From positions 1-21,596 of IMG/VR virus record IMGVR_UViG_3300044646_002624: a DNA stretch of 21,596 bases; one strand, written 5' to 3'. The stretch's first letter is position 1. Every line of letters starts with the position of its first letter. Below are positions 1 through 7,639 of this stretch, piece by piece. Source of the stretch: a virus. The position numbers and the translations under genes are program-made. The notes beneath the pieces are model-generated. The model made no database searches. It was not told the DNA's origin and saw nothing but the letters and a program-made list of their open reading frames with translations.

Positions 1-1
1 T

Positions 2-589
2 TGGACGGACCTTGCTCCGGGAGATCGCCGGGGCCAGGCGGAGACGGCGAACCCGCCGCCCACCATCACGTCCGCGGATGCGGACTACAACAATCAGCCC
101 GTGGTGGCCTTCAACGGCACGCAGGATCTCGATAGTGCTCTTTGGCTCACGGCCAACCCCATCAAGGGCAAGAGGACGATCCTCCTCGTGGGAGACGCCA
201 CGCCGGGCTCTTCGTTCTTCTCGAGCGCCGCGGACTCCTACGTCTTGCTGAACTCCGGCGGAGTGGTCGAATGGTACAACGGAACCAACCCGATGGTTGG
301 CACAACCGGGGACCCGGGCGACCCGTGCGTGATCTTGATCACGGACGACGGCACGGACTCGAAGCTCTTCGTGAACAACTTCGTCACGGCGGAGGATACC
401 TCCACGGGTTCGAGCCCTCCGATCATCGCGGACTTCGCCCTCGGCTCGAATGCCTACGGCGGGGCGAGCAAGCTAACGGGACGCATCGCGGAGGTTGTCG
501 TGTGGAACGGGGAACTCACCCCCCTCGACCTGCGCGAGCTCTCCGCGTACCTGCTCTCTCGGTACGGCCTCACGGTGCCCGCGTCCTAA
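2..589 (+). CDS. LamG/concanavalin A-like structural protein, 3' end (5' truncated by window edge)
   Basis: This reading frame is open from the first bases of the window and stops with TAA at 587-589, so the N-terminus lies outside. The visible 195 residues are rich in Gly, Ser, Thr and aromatic residues, as in beta-sandwich proteins. The end has the pattern WNGELTPLDLRELSAYL followed by an RYGL motif, which closes many LamG-like (concanavalin A-like lectin/glucanase) domains. Such domains in phage proteins usually bind carbohydrate on tail fibres or decorate the virion. It is followed after 9 bp by the Asp-box protein on the same strand, and the two probably form a tail or receptor-binding module. 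An internal ATG-like start at 101 is possible, but the conserved-looking frame continues upstream of it. Function is inferred from fold motif and neighbour only. Confidence 0.65.
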   Translation, partial: WTDLAPGDRRGQAETANPPPTITSADADYNNQPVVAFNGTQDLDSALWLTANPIKGKRTILLVGDATPGSSFFSSAADSYVLLNSGGVVEWYNGTNPMVGTTGDPGDPCVILITDDGTDSKLFVNNFVTAEDTSTGSSPPIIADFALGSNAYGGASKLTGRIAEVVVWNGELTPLDLRELSAYLLSRYGLTVPAS

Positions 590-598
590 GCTCCTGGC

Positions 599-1864
599 GT
601 GTCACGCCCCGCAGATCCCACCTTCTCCACGCCCACCTGGGCAACGTCCCTAGCGAACTACCCCGCGGGTCCGGAGGACTGGGCCGGGAGCGCCACGAAG
701 GTGGCCCCCGCCGGGGACTACTTCGTTCCCGAATCGCGAATCCCCGCCGATCACTTGAACGACCTGTTCAACAAGGCGTTGAACGGAAGCGTGCAAGCGA
801 AGGCCGCTCTCGCGGCTCTCCTCACCTACGTGGGCCAGGCCCCGCTTCAGAACTTCCGTACGGCGGTGGCGATCGCTGGCGGGGCCAACAGCCTACTCTG
901 GTCCCCCTACGAAGGGCATTGGTACGCCTTCGGGACATCGGACAACGTGCGCCGTTCAGACGATCAAGGCACTTCGTGGTCCGCGAGTTCTGAGGTTTCA
1001 GGGGGCACACCGCGCAATCTCGCACGGGCTGCTGTGTCTCCCTCGGAGATCGTCGCACTCAACTTCCAGTCCAGAGACGTCTATCGCAAGTCTTCAGGCA
1101 CGTGGACCAAGCACACAAACGCCCTGGCGGGTGCTCCCGGAGCCCTCACCACGCCCCGAATCGTCTACGACGAAGTCAACGGTTTGTTTATCGCTGCGTA
1201 CTACGGGGGCAGCAGTATCGTGATCGAGACCAGCCCGACGGGCGTCACGTGGACGCCTCGGTCTCTCCCGGGCGCTTGGGCTGGAGGACACTCCCGACAC
1301 GGAATCGCCACCTACGGGGGCCGCACGGTGCTCGTGGCGCGCAAGGATGCAACGACCACGGAGAGCTCGGTGGCCACGTCCGACGACGGAGGTCTCACGT
1401 GGACGGCCCGTACTGCCCTCACGCACGTGGACGCGGCGACAGCGCAGGACGAGAACACGTTCTTGGACGTGCTCGGCATGGGTCCGGAGGGCGTGATGTA
1501 CACCCCCTGCGACACAAACACGGGAGGCGGAGAAGTCCTTCTCTCCACGAACGGCGGGGAGACCTTCACGTCCAAACTCACCTACGCGGGGCGAATGCTC
1601 GTGAACCCTCTCCCGTTTGGCGCGGCCTGGGTTGCCATGACGGGCACGGCGGCGGGAGGCTTCGCGCTGCAGTTCGCCGGAGAGGCTCGGTTCGTCTACT
1701 CGCTCGACCAGGGGGCTACGTGGCTGGACTCGGGCTATGACGTCCCTTCAAAAGGCCTACAGCACGTCGCCCCGTGTGAGGGCGGCTTCGCGATCTACAC
1801 GAACACCGGAGGCGCGCGCATGGGCTTCCGTTTCGGGGTACCCGGGCGAGAGGTCGTAGCGTAA
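599..1864 (+). CDS. Asp-box (BNR, sialidase-like) beta-propeller protein, probable tail/receptor-binding protein
   Basis: The protein has 421 residues and a GTG start 9 bp after the LamG gene; no strong Shine-Dalgarno is visible. Five Asp-box (BNR) motifs of the form S/T-x-D/N-x-G-x-x-W/F lie about 45-55 residues apart: SDDQGTSW near residue 120, TSPTGVTW near 211, SDDGGLTW near 261, STNGGETF near 316 and SLDQGATW near 368. This spacing is typical of sialidase-type beta-propellers, where the boxes sit on turns away from the active site. The first ~85 residues lack boxes and could anchor the protein to the virion. The Arg triad of a true sialidase cannot be assigned by eye, so enzyme activity is not claimed. 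In a phage, glycan binding or degradation at the host surface is the likely role. Its stop codon directly abuts the stop of the convergent HTH gene. Confidence 0.7.
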   Translation: MSRPADPTFSTPTWATSLANYPAGPEDWAGSATKVAPAGDYFVPESRIPADHLNDLFNKALNGSVQAKAALAALLTYVGQAPLQNFRTAVAIAGGANSLLWSPYEGHWYAFGTSDNVRRSDDQGTSWSASSEVSGGTPRNLARAAVSPSEIVALNFQSRDVYRKSSGTWTKHTNALAGAPGALTTPRIVYDEVNGLFIAAYYGGSSIVIETSPTGVTWTPRSLPGAWAGGHSRHGIATYGGRTVLVARKDATTTESSVATSDDGGLTWTARTALTHVDAATAQDENTFLDVLGMGPEGVMYTPCDTNTGGGEVLLSTNGGETFTSKLTYAGRMLVNPLPFGAAWVAMTGTAAGGFALQFAGEARFVYSLDQGATWLDSGYDVPSKGLQHVAPCEGGFAIYTNTGGARMGFRFGVPGREVVA

Positions 1865-2182
1865 TCAGACCGGCGACGGAACACCCTTCTGCGCGGACAG
1901 CATCCGGATCAGAACGATGGTCGAGTTATCGGGAGGGTTGGCGCCCTTGGCCCATCGGCGAACGGACTGCGGAACCTTGCCGACCGCCGTGGCGAGGGGG
2001 ACGATGCCGCCGAACGCGACGATCAGATCCACCCACGCGGGGGCGTAGATATCGTGGAAGATCTCAGGGCGACCAAGCGTCGCGGGTGACGTAGCTTCTT
2101 CGGGCATCTTATGCGCGAGCCTAGGGGGTGCTGCTTTGGCCTTCTTGGCGGGCTTCGCCTTGCCCGTCTTCTTGGTCACCAT
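1865..2182 (-). CDS. Small HTH DNA-binding protein with Lys/Ala-rich N-terminal tail
   Basis: The protein has 105 residues. The first ~25 are a basic Lys/Ala/Pro tail (MVTKKTGKAKPAKKAKAAPP) resembling histone-like tails. Residues ~50-98 look like a helix-turn-helix of the Cro/YdaS sort: LATAVGKVPQSVRRWAKG followed by a Pro-rich turn and another helix. The gene lies 9 bp after the RuvC-like resolvase on the minus strand and is probably co-transcribed with it from the promoter/operator at 2644-2664. A small HTH protein sitting behind one copy of a repeated palindromic operator is a candidate reader of that operator, perhaps autoregulatory; this is inference. It could equally be a nucleoid-type or YdaS-like toxin/regulator protein. 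No Cys or enzyme motifs are present. Confidence 0.6.
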   Translation of the reverse strand: MVTKKTGKAKPAKKAKAAPPRLAHKMPEEATSPATLGRPEIFHDIYAPAWVDLIVAFGGIVPLATAVGKVPQSVRRWAKGANPPDNSTIVLIRMLSAQKGVPSPV

Positions 2183-2191
2183 GGGGAGAAT

Positions 2192-2635
2192 CTACGCGGG
2201 CCGGCGCCAAAGTTCCACCCGAAAGCCCCACTTTGCGAGACCGATGGCATCGATGATGTTGTTCAGCTTACCCTCGGCAACGCCCTTGGTGCACTGTGCA
2301 TACACCTTGGTCTCCGCGGGAGAGAGGGAGCGGAGCACGCGAGCATTGTGGATCTCCTTGTCCACCTGCCCTTTCCACTCGCCGGGCTTCACGAGCGCTA
2401 GGCCGGCCCCGCGGTCTCGCAACACCTGGGCGTAACCTCCGGCGAGGAAAGCCACCTTCACGAGGTCATTGGGATCGCCCGGTCCGTGCCGGTAAATCTG
2501 CGGGATTTCGATCACCGCGAGGGCTCCGCGAGCTTCCGCCTCGGGCATCCGTAACCCGCACCATTCGAGGTTACCGGCGTCGTCTACGTGCGCGAAGCCA
2601 GAGCAATTGCCCGGATCGATGCCGAAAATTCTCAC
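2192..2635 (-). CDS. RuvC-like Holliday junction resolvase (RNase H fold)
   Basis: The protein has 147 residues from a GTG start. Motif I is FGIDPGNCSGFA with catalytic Asp7, motif II is VIEIPQIY with Glu43, and the C-terminal motif NNIIDAIGLAKWG supplies Asp129. This order and spacing fit RuvC-family four-way-junction endonucleases found in many phages, where they resolve recombination or replication intermediates before packaging. Longer in-frame starts exist up to 2671, but they would run through the palindromic operator at 2644-2664, so the GTG at 2635, directly before the conserved first strand, is preferred. If the -10-like stretch at the end of the operator is real, transcription would begin close to the start codon and the message could be leaderless (inference). 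The next gene downstream is the HTH protein. Confidence 0.8.
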   Translation of the reverse strand: MRIFGIDPGNCSGFAHVDDAGNLEWCGLRMPEAEARGALAVIEIPQIYRHGPGDPNDLVKVAFLAGGYAQVLRDRGAGLALVKPGEWKGQVDKEIHNARVLRSLSPAETKVYAQCTKGVAEGKLNNIIDAIGLAKWGFRVELWRRPA

Positions 2636-2643
2636 GCACGAGG

Positions 2644-2664
2644 TTAGTCTCACGGTGCGAAAAA
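2644..2664 (-). promoter_or_regulatory. Palindromic operator copy 1, upstream of the resolvase
   Basis: On the plus strand the left arm is TTAGTCTCAC, the central base is G at 2654, and the right arm is GTGCGAAAAA. It fills the 39-bp gap between the TerS-like gene and the resolvase. Read toward the resolvase, the distal arm becomes GACTAACCT, a possible -10 region. The centre is 19 bp from the GTG start, the closest of the five copies. Confidence 0.6.
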
Positions 2665-2674
2665 GGCACACGCG

Positions 2675-3232
2675 TTACTCGGTGGGAGACACTTTCTGCA
2701 GGAGCTTCTCGTACTGGTCAAGCTCTTCGTCCGTGAGCTTCGAGAGGTCAATGGTGGTCTTCACGTGCTCGGTGCTCTCCCCGCGCACGAGACGGTCCAA
2801 CTTGATCGCCGTGTCGGTGAGGCGCGTTACCTGCGAGAGCGTGAACGGTCCCGGCATGTCCCCCGAATCCTCCGAGAGCTTGTTCAGCTTCGCGAGTTCC
2901 CTCGAGGCCAAGCTCTTCGCGGAGCCCAAGATCGCCATGTGCTGCGCGGCCACGTCTCGCGCGTTCTGCGCAAGGACCTCTTCCCGCTCGGCTTGTCGCA
3001 AGCCGTCGACGTGGCGATCCCAGGCGAGCACGCGCTCACGCCAGGCGAACGTGTTCGCCCAGTCGTAGATCTTCTGCGTGCGACCCACGAGGCGCGTGAA
3101 CGAACGCGGCGCGCCCTGGTCCCGGTAGGACTGGAACGCGGCCCATGCGTCTTCGGGCTCGGCCTCTTGCCGGTGCCAGGGGCGCACCTCCGCTTGTGCC
3201 GCGCGCCACCGCTCTCGGCTCTCCTTGCTCAT
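2675..3232 (-). CDS. Putative terminase small subunit-like protein
   Basis: The protein has 185 residues, starting at ATG 3232, which overlaps the TGA of the upstream HTH gene by 4 bp (ATGA). It is strongly helical and charged. Residues ~45-85 contain FTRLVGRTQKIYDWANTF and WRERVLAWDRHVDG, a Trp-rich pattern seen in phage proteins often annotated as small terminase subunits or TerS-like DNA-recognition proteins. A conserved-looking C-terminal helix reads LSKLTDEELDQYEKLL. An AAGGAG sequence lies 11 nt before the start. It is next to the portal but divergent from it, and about 3 kb from TerL, so the assignment rests on pattern and general location. An alternative is an uncharacterised head-associated helical protein. 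Longer starts up to 3337 overlap the HTH gene and are less likely. Confidence 0.45.
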   Translation of the reverse strand: MSKESRERWRAAQAEVRPWHRQEAEPEDAWAAFQSYRDQGAPRSFTRLVGRTQKIYDWANTFAWRERVLAWDRHVDGLRQAEREEVLAQNARDVAAQHMAILGSAKSLASRELAKLNKLSEDSGDMPGPFTLSQVTRLTDTAIKLDRLVRGESTEHVKTTIDLSKLTDEELDQYEKLLQKVSPTE

Positions 3233-3411
3233 GTGGGGGCGGGCTCCTTGAGGAACTGCCACGTGCGGCCGGTGCAGATGCGGAACACCGTTCCAAGCGA
3301 GACCCCGAGTTCCCGGGCGATCTTCTCGTACGTCCAATGCTCCGCGCGCAGCTCGAGGACGCGGCGTGCGCCGGTCTCCCGGAGGCGGCCTTGCGGAGTC
3401 TTATACGGCAT
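3229..3411 (-). CDS. Small helix-turn-helix protein
   Basis: The protein has 60 residues. Its centre, WTYEKIARELGVSLGTVFRI, is a clear tri-helical HTH of the resolvase/homeodomain-like type: helix, the LGVS turn, and a recognition helix. A GGAGG sequence lies 13 nt before the ATG. The stop overlaps the start of the TerS-like gene (ATGA), so the two are probably translationally coupled. In phages, such a short HTH protein next to a TerS-like gene may help recognise pac/cos DNA, or may be a transcription regulator of the divergent portal operon. Neither can be decided here. Confidence 0.6.
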   Translation of the reverse strand: MPYKTPQGRLRETGARRVLELRAEHWTYEKIARELGVSLGTVFRICTGRTWQFLKEPAPT

Positions 3412-3489
3412 GTGTCAAGACTAGCCTCCGCCGTGGGATTTTTCGCGCGCGCTTGGCAGGTACTCTATTCCCCTCCCGCCCTTCCGGAC
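3412..3489 (+). promoter_or_regulatory. Divergent intergenic region between the HTH/TerS genes and the portal gene
   Basis: This 78-bp gap separates a minus-strand and a plus-strand gene, so both promoters should lie here. An A/T-richer stretch with TTTTTC and TACTCT about 16 bp apart is a weak plus-strand promoter candidate. No full copy of the 21-bp palindrome is present, only a degenerate CAC-containing fragment. The assignment is by position more than by motif. Confidence 0.3.
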
Positions 3490-4854
3490 GTGATCGAGCC
3501 TCCGCGGCCTCGTGGGGACGCGTGGGAAAACGCGATGCTTGGCTACGGCACGTCGAGGGACAAGGTGGCGCAAGTCGCGTTCACCATGCCGTACCGCCTC
3601 GACGATCACACGCTCCAAGCGCTGTGCGAGAGCGATGCGATCTCCGCCAAGATCGTCGAGAAAAAACCGAAAGAGGCCTTCCGGCGCGGGTATAAGGTCG
3701 AGGCCGAAGAAGCGAAAGAACTCGGCCCCCTGCGGAAGCTCGCAGAGGATCTCAATTTCGACGACGCCCTACAGGAGACCCTCGTGGGCGCAAGGCAGTA
3801 CGGCGGCGCCGTGCTCATCCTTGGCGTCGACGACGGGCTCCCGCCGGACCAGCCGCTCAACCTCGCGGGCGTGCGAGGTATCGACTACATCACCCCACTC
3901 GATCGACGCTTCCTCTCCGTGGAGCGCACTTACCGCGAGCCCTTGCGGGCGAACTTCGGCAAGCCCGAGGTCTACCGCATCGGGGCGGAGGGTTCGCTCG
4001 CCCTCATCCACGAGAGCCGCGTGATTCGCTTCGACGGCACGCGCGCCGACGCAAGGCGCCGCGTTAACGGCGGATGGGGCATGAGCGTCCTGCAGCGCGT
4101 CTACACGGCGTTGCAGTGGTACGTCACCAGCTACCAATCCTCCGCGGCCCTGATGGCCGATGCGTCGCAAGCCGTGTTCACCATCAACGGGCTCATGACG
4201 GCAATCGCCTCGGACCCGGCGACGCTGAAGACGCGCATGGCCCTGGTGGACCAGCAACGCAGCGCGGGCCGGGCCATCATGCTCGACGCAGATGGCGAGA
4301 AGTTCGAGCGAATCGCCACGTCCTTCACCGGCATCCCTGATGTCCTCGATCGGATGATGCTCCTCGTGTGCGGCGTGGCGGACATGCCGGCCACCGTGCT
4401 CTTCGGGCGTTCGCCCGCGGGCCTGAACGCCACGGGGGAGAGTGACACCCGGGGTTGGTACGACGAAGTCTCCTCGATGCAAGACAAGGAACTCACGCCC
4501 GCGGTCGTGCGGTTCTTCGAGGTCTTGAGCGCCGGCCGGGTGAAGGTCAAGGTTTGCTGGGAGCCGCTCCAGGCGCCGACCGCGAAGGAAGAGGCGGAGC
4601 TCGGCAAGGCCAAGGCGGAGACGGACAAGGTCTATATCGACACCGGCGTCCTCCACCCGGAGGAAGTCGCTCTCGCTCGGTTCGGCACGGAGCAAGGGGG
4701 CCAGATCGTGATCGATGAGGCCGCCCGGAAGAAGTCCCTCAAGGAGGAGATCTCCCTGGCCCTAGATCCTCCGCCGCCTCCCCCTCCCGGGGCGCCCGTG
4801 CCCCCTGGCGCGCCTCCCGTCCCCCCGGCGGCTCCCGATGCCCCGCCTCGCTAA
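3490..4854 (+). CDS. Phage portal protein (DUF1073/Phage_portal_3 family)
   Basis: The protein has 454 residues from GTG 3490. The N-terminal part has DAWENAMLGYGTSRDK, then a helix pair (ISAKIVEKKPKEAFRRGYKV), YGGAVLILGVDDG and GIDYITPLDRRFL, all typical of the DUF1073 portal family. The middle reads IHESRVIRFDGTR and SVLQRVYTALQWY. The later VADMPATVLFGRSPAGLNATGESD with RGWYDEVSSMQ is the family's strongest signature. Portals form the dodecameric DNA entry ring and dock the terminase. The last ~30 residues are a Pro/Ala tail, presumably disordered. The GTG at 3490 keeps the conserved N-terminus; an earlier GTG at 3433 is possible, and neither has a clear Shine-Dalgarno. The 3' end overlaps the head morphogenesis gene by 17 bp. 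Confidence 0.85.
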   Translation: MIEPPRPRGDAWENAMLGYGTSRDKVAQVAFTMPYRLDDHTLQALCESDAISAKIVEKKPKEAFRRGYKVEAEEAKELGPLRKLAEDLNFDDALQETLVGARQYGGAVLILGVDDGLPPDQPLNLAGVRGIDYITPLDRRFLSVERTYREPLRANFGKPEVYRIGAEGSLALIHESRVIRFDGTRADARRRVNGGWGMSVLQRVYTALQWYVTSYQSSAALMADASQAVFTINGLMTAIASDPATLKTRMALVDQQRSAGRAIMLDADGEKFERIATSFTGIPDVLDRMMLLVCGVADMPATVLFGRSPAGLNATGESDTRGWYDEVSSMQDKELTPAVVRFFEVLSAGRVKVKVCWEPLQAPTAKEEAELGKAKAETDKVYIDTGVLHPEEVALARFGTEQGGQIVIDEAARKKSLKEEISLALDPPPPPPPGAPVPPGAPPVPPAAPDAPPR

Positions 4855-5581
4855 GCGCGCGCTACGGAGGCGCCTGGCGGCCCGACTGCAGGCGAATCGG
4901 AAGGCCGAGAGAAAGTACGCGGAGGCCCTCGCCGGAGTCATGCGAGCGATCCACGCGGAAACGCTCAAGTGGCTCGAGGGGAAGGGCGTGTTCCGGCAAG
5001 ACGCGAAGGTCTTGCCCAATGAGTTCGATATCCACTTCGCGCGGGTGATCGCTGCGCTCCCGCGAGTCGTGGACGCGAAGTTCAGTGCCATGGCCGCCGA
5101 TGTGGCGGAGTCGAACGAGGAGGCGCTCACGGTCGTGGGCATCAACGCCCGCGCCCTCGGGCTCTCGGCCACCATCGCTAAGGCGAGGGACGAGAACATT
5201 CGCCTCGTGGAGAAGGCCGCGCGCGTGTACGCGGAGGACGTGCGGGAGATCTTCGACGATCCCGACGCGCATACGTGGCGCGTGGAGGAGTTGCAGGGGC
5301 GACTCCTCGAACGCGGGAACGTGAGTGTCTCTCGGGCGGAGCTCATCGCCCGGGACCAGACGCTCAAGACGAACGCGGCGATCACGCAAACGAGGCAGGT
5401 GCAGGCCGGCGTGGAGGAGTACGAGTGGAGCACTTCACTCGATGAGCGAGTGCGCGACGAACACCGCGCGCTCGAGGGGCAGAGGTTCGCTTGGAACAAC
5501 CCTCCGAGCGTCGGCCACCCAGGCGAGGACTTTCAGTGCCGGTGCGTGGCGATCCCGGTCATTCCTGAGGTGGACGACTAA
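4838..5581 (+). CDS. Phage head morphogenesis protein (SPP1 gp7 / Mu F-like)
   Basis: The protein has 247 residues and its ATG lies inside the Pro-rich tail of the portal gene. The N-terminal ~60 residues are basic and helical. The C-terminal third carries the family pattern: AELIARDQTLKTNAAITQTR, YEWSTSLDERVRDEHRALEG, then GHPGEDFQCRCVAIPV with the Cys-Arg-Cys near residues 234-236. This minor head protein binds the portal or the DNA-entry region and usually follows the portal gene, as here. The 3' end overlaps that of the convergent zinc-ribbon gene by 23 bp, with no terminator between them. No scaffold, protease or major capsid gene follows in this window, so the rest of the head module must be elsewhere. 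Confidence 0.8.
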   Translation: MPRLAKRALRRRLAARLQANRKAERKYAEALAGVMRAIHAETLKWLEGKGVFRQDAKVLPNEFDIHFARVIAALPRVVDAKFSAMAADVAESNEEALTVVGINARALGLSATIAKARDENIRLVEKAARVYAEDVREIFDDPDAHTWRVEELQGRLLERGNVSVSRAELIARDQTLKTNAAITQTRQVQAGVEEYEWSTSLDERVRDEHRALEGQRFAWNNPPSVGHPGEDFQCRCVAIPVIPEVDD

Positions 5582-5771
5582 TCGAGGGCGCCGCGTGCTC
5601 GTAGAAGTAGAGACCGCTGCGTCCGCCCTTGCCGTTGATGTGCCGAAGCAGCCACGCCCAGGCGATCCTCACGCAGGGCCCGCAGACAATCCACGTCTCG
5701 GTGTACTGACACCCGCTCGCCGGGTGGGCGACGCCTCCGCAGTCTCGGCACGTGTGGACCGCGAACGTCAC
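5559..5771 (-). CDS. Small Cys-rich (zinc-ribbon-like) hypothetical protein
   Basis: The protein has 70 residues from GTG 5771, whose GTGA overlaps the stop of the gene upstream. Cys pairs CRDC near residue 8 and CGPC near residue 29, with His residues between and around them, suggest a zinc ribbon. The rest is aromatic (WAWLLRHI, GLYFYEH). An in-frame start as far back as 5936 exists, but that extension would read through the neighbouring gene and is Arg/Ala-rich noise. It is the last gene of the minus-strand operon containing sigma factor and TerL. Function unknown. Confidence 0.5.
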   Translation of the reverse strand: MTFAVHTCRDCGGVAHPASGCQYTETWIVCGPCVRIAWAWLLRHINGKGGRSGLYFYEHAAPSISRPPQE

Positions 5772-6007
5772 GACTCCGCCTGGCCGAACCAGCGGTAGGG
5801 CTCCGCAGGCCCGAGGGCGCGATCGTCGGAGTCGTCCCGACGACGGTGCTCCACATGCCGAAGCTCGACGGACCCGGGCAACGGCGCATGCTTCTGATAC
5901 CCGTGGGGCTTCGTCGCCGCACGCAGAAGCCCGCACTCGCAGTACACGACCATGTCCCCCGCCTCTGCGTCGCCGCAGACCACACCCGCCAACGTGTCAC
6001 CGGACAT
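5768..6007 (-). CDS. Hypothetical protein, 79 aa
   Basis: The start is ATG 6007, with an unusually good Shine-Dalgarno (AAAGGAG) 8 nt upstream; a GTG directly before it is an alternative. The N-terminus (GDTLAGVVCGDAEAGDMVVYCECG) looks like a short beta structure with three Cys residues, perhaps metal-binding. The C-terminal half is rich in Arg, Asp and His. It overlaps the upstream ORF by 11 bp and the downstream zinc-ribbon ORF by 4 bp. No family recognised. Confidence 0.5.
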   Translation of the reverse strand: MSGDTLAGVVCGDAEAGDMVVYCECGLLRAATKPHGYQKHAPLPGSVELRHVEHRRRDDSDDRALGPAEPYRWFGQAES

Positions 6008-6179
6008 CACATTCTCCTTTCGGTGGAACGGTCGACGCCGTCCCCATCTCTTCCCGTTCCAAGTCCTCGCGCTGCGCCTCGATCTCCGTGAGCGCCTGCG
6101 CGAAACGAAGCACGTCCGCCAGGGGTCGCCCGGAGAGCATGCGCTCGAGCGCGTCCAACTCCTCCACGAGCGGCGTCAT
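5997..6179 (-). CDS. Small helical hypothetical protein, 60 aa
   Basis: The start at 6179 forms an ATGA overlap with the stop of TerL, so translation is probably coupled to it. The product is an acidic, Leu- and Glu-rich helix (VEELDALERML, FAQALTEIEAQREDLEREE) with coiled-coil character and a short polar tail. Its place after TerL suggests an accessory role in packaging or simple genomic hitch-hiking. No family recognised. Confidence 0.5.
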   Translation of the reverse strand: MTPLVEELDALERMLSGRPLADVLRFAQALTEIEAQREDLEREEMGTASTVPPKGECDVR

Positions 6180-7639
6180 ATCCCGAGCTCCGCCAACCGC
6201 TCGGGGTGCTCCGCGAGGGCGGCCATGGCGGCGGCCATCTGAGACGCCCGGGTCACGAGCCAATTGAGAGCCTGTGTGGTTGCGTCCACGGAGTCGTCCT
6301 TCGCGCCCCGGGGGAACGAGATCATTTCCGTCTCGTGATCATCGATCCACGGGGCAACCTTCGGATGCGGGTGGAAGACGTTCCCGGCCTCGAAGTAGGG
6401 CGCCACCGCGTTCGCGCGTGCGACCTTGCCCCCCTCGGGGTTGATGGGGATGAAGCCCGGGATCTTCTTCTTGAGCGTGGAGATCACCGCCGAACCGTTG
6501 GCCTTGTCCTCCACGAGCTTCACCCCCGCGCGAGGCCACTTTCGTGTCATGGCGCCGATGGCCTTGAGCGTGGCGGGGAAGTCCAAGCGTTCGTGGATGC
6601 GGTCGAGGAGGTAGAACTCTCCCCCGCGAACACCCCACACTTGCCCGCAAACGAAGTCCGAATCGCTCTCGTCCTTGAACGAGCAGTCCCAGGATTGGAT
6701 GAGGAGATCGAACTTCGCCGGTGCCACCTCGAACGATTGGAACCAGCCCCGTTGAAACACCGCGCCGCCCTCGGGCGTTGGCCGTTGCTGCTCCTGCGCC
6801 GCCGTTCCGATGGGCCCCATCTCCTTCGCCCGCGCCGCGCACTCGGCCTCGCCGAACCTCGCCGGGAAGAGGAGCTCACCGTCCTCCGTGCGTGGGTCCT
6901 TGAAGCCGATCGACGTAGAGCAGGCCCGCGCAGGCTCGTAGCGCATCGGCAAGCGCAGGAACTCCCAACCGCCCTCCTGCTCGAAGAGGCCGGCGAGGTC
7001 GCGCTCGTGGAGGCGCTGCATGATGAGCACGGCCGCCCCGCCTTCGTCCGCGGGGAAGATGCGCGAGCGGAGCGTGTTCTTCCACGTGTCCTCGCAGTTA
7101 TCGAGGGCGACTTTCGTGAGGGCTCCGGGCTTGATCGGATCGTCGATCACCAGGCGATGCGCGTGGCGCCCGGTGACGGAGCCCTCGAAGGAGGCGCCGT
7201 AGCGGAAGCCCCCGGCGGAGTTCTCGAAGTCGCCAGCGGCGGCGTCCTTCGACGGGACGATCACCTTCTCACCCCAGCGCGCCTTGAACCAATCACTTTG
7301 GAGGAGCTTGAGGCATCGGCCCCCGTCCCGCTTCCCCGTGAGGCGGGAGTCGAAGGACATGAAGATCCAACGCAGCGACGGGTCCTCGATCCACTCCCAG
7401 CACGGCCAGAAGACGCACGTCTCCAGGGACTTCATGCAGCCCGGCGGGATGTTCACCACGAGGCGGCGGATCTGCCCCCGGTGCACGGCCTCGAGGTGCT
7501 CTGCCATGGCGCCCACGTGCCAGTTGTCCTTGAACTCTCCGGGCTCGATTTGGTGCCACGCAAGGCGAGTGAACGCATGCAAGCCGCCGCGCCGAACGCG
7601 CTCCCTATCGAGGGCGATTCGTTCGGCGAGCGCGCTCAT
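6176..7639 (-). CDS. terL: Terminase large subunit (ATPase-nuclease)
   Basis: The protein has 487 residues, a normal TerL length. Walker A is NIPPGCMKS at residues ~63-71, with the PPG-x-x-KS form common in this TerL group. Walker B is LVIDDP at ~163-168 and the coupling region follows. The C-terminal RNase H-like nuclease carries its acidic residues in IQSWDCSFK (Asp317), LVEDKANG (Glu377/Asp378) and KDDSVDATTQAL (Asp448/449/452). The motor docks on the portal, translocates DNA into the prohead and cuts concatemers. The ATG overlaps the stop of the sigma-factor gene (ATGA). It faces the portal/head genes from the opposite strand, instead of lying directly before the portal as usual. Confidence 0.92.
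   Translation of the reverse strand: MSALAERIALDRERVRRGGLHAFTRLAWHQIEPGEFKDNWHVGAMAEHLEAVHRGQIRRLVVNIPPGCMKSLETCVFWPCWEWIEDPSLRWIFMSFDSRLTGKRDGGRCLKLLQSDWFKARWGEKVIVPSKDAAAGDFENSAGGFRYGASFEGSVTGRHAHRLVIDDPIKPGALTKVALDNCEDTWKNTLRSRIFPADEGGAAVLIMQRLHERDLAGLFEQEGGWEFLRLPMRYEPARACSTSIGFKDPRTEDGELLFPARFGEAECAARAKEMGPIGTAAQEQQRPTPEGGAVFQRGWFQSFEVAPAKFDLLIQSWDCSFKDESDSDFVCGQVWGVRGGEFYLLDRIHERLDFPATLKAIGAMTRKWPRAGVKLVEDKANGSAVISTLKKKIPGFIPINPEGGKVARANAVAPYFEAGNVFHPHPKVAPWIDDHETEMISFPRGAKDDSVDATTQALNWLVTRASQMAAAMAALAEHPERLAELGI

Noticed and set aside
3420-3446. Possible sixth palindromic operator between the HTH gene and the portal
   Set aside because: Only one half (TCCCAC) matches; the GTG half and the symmetrical A/T ends are missing.
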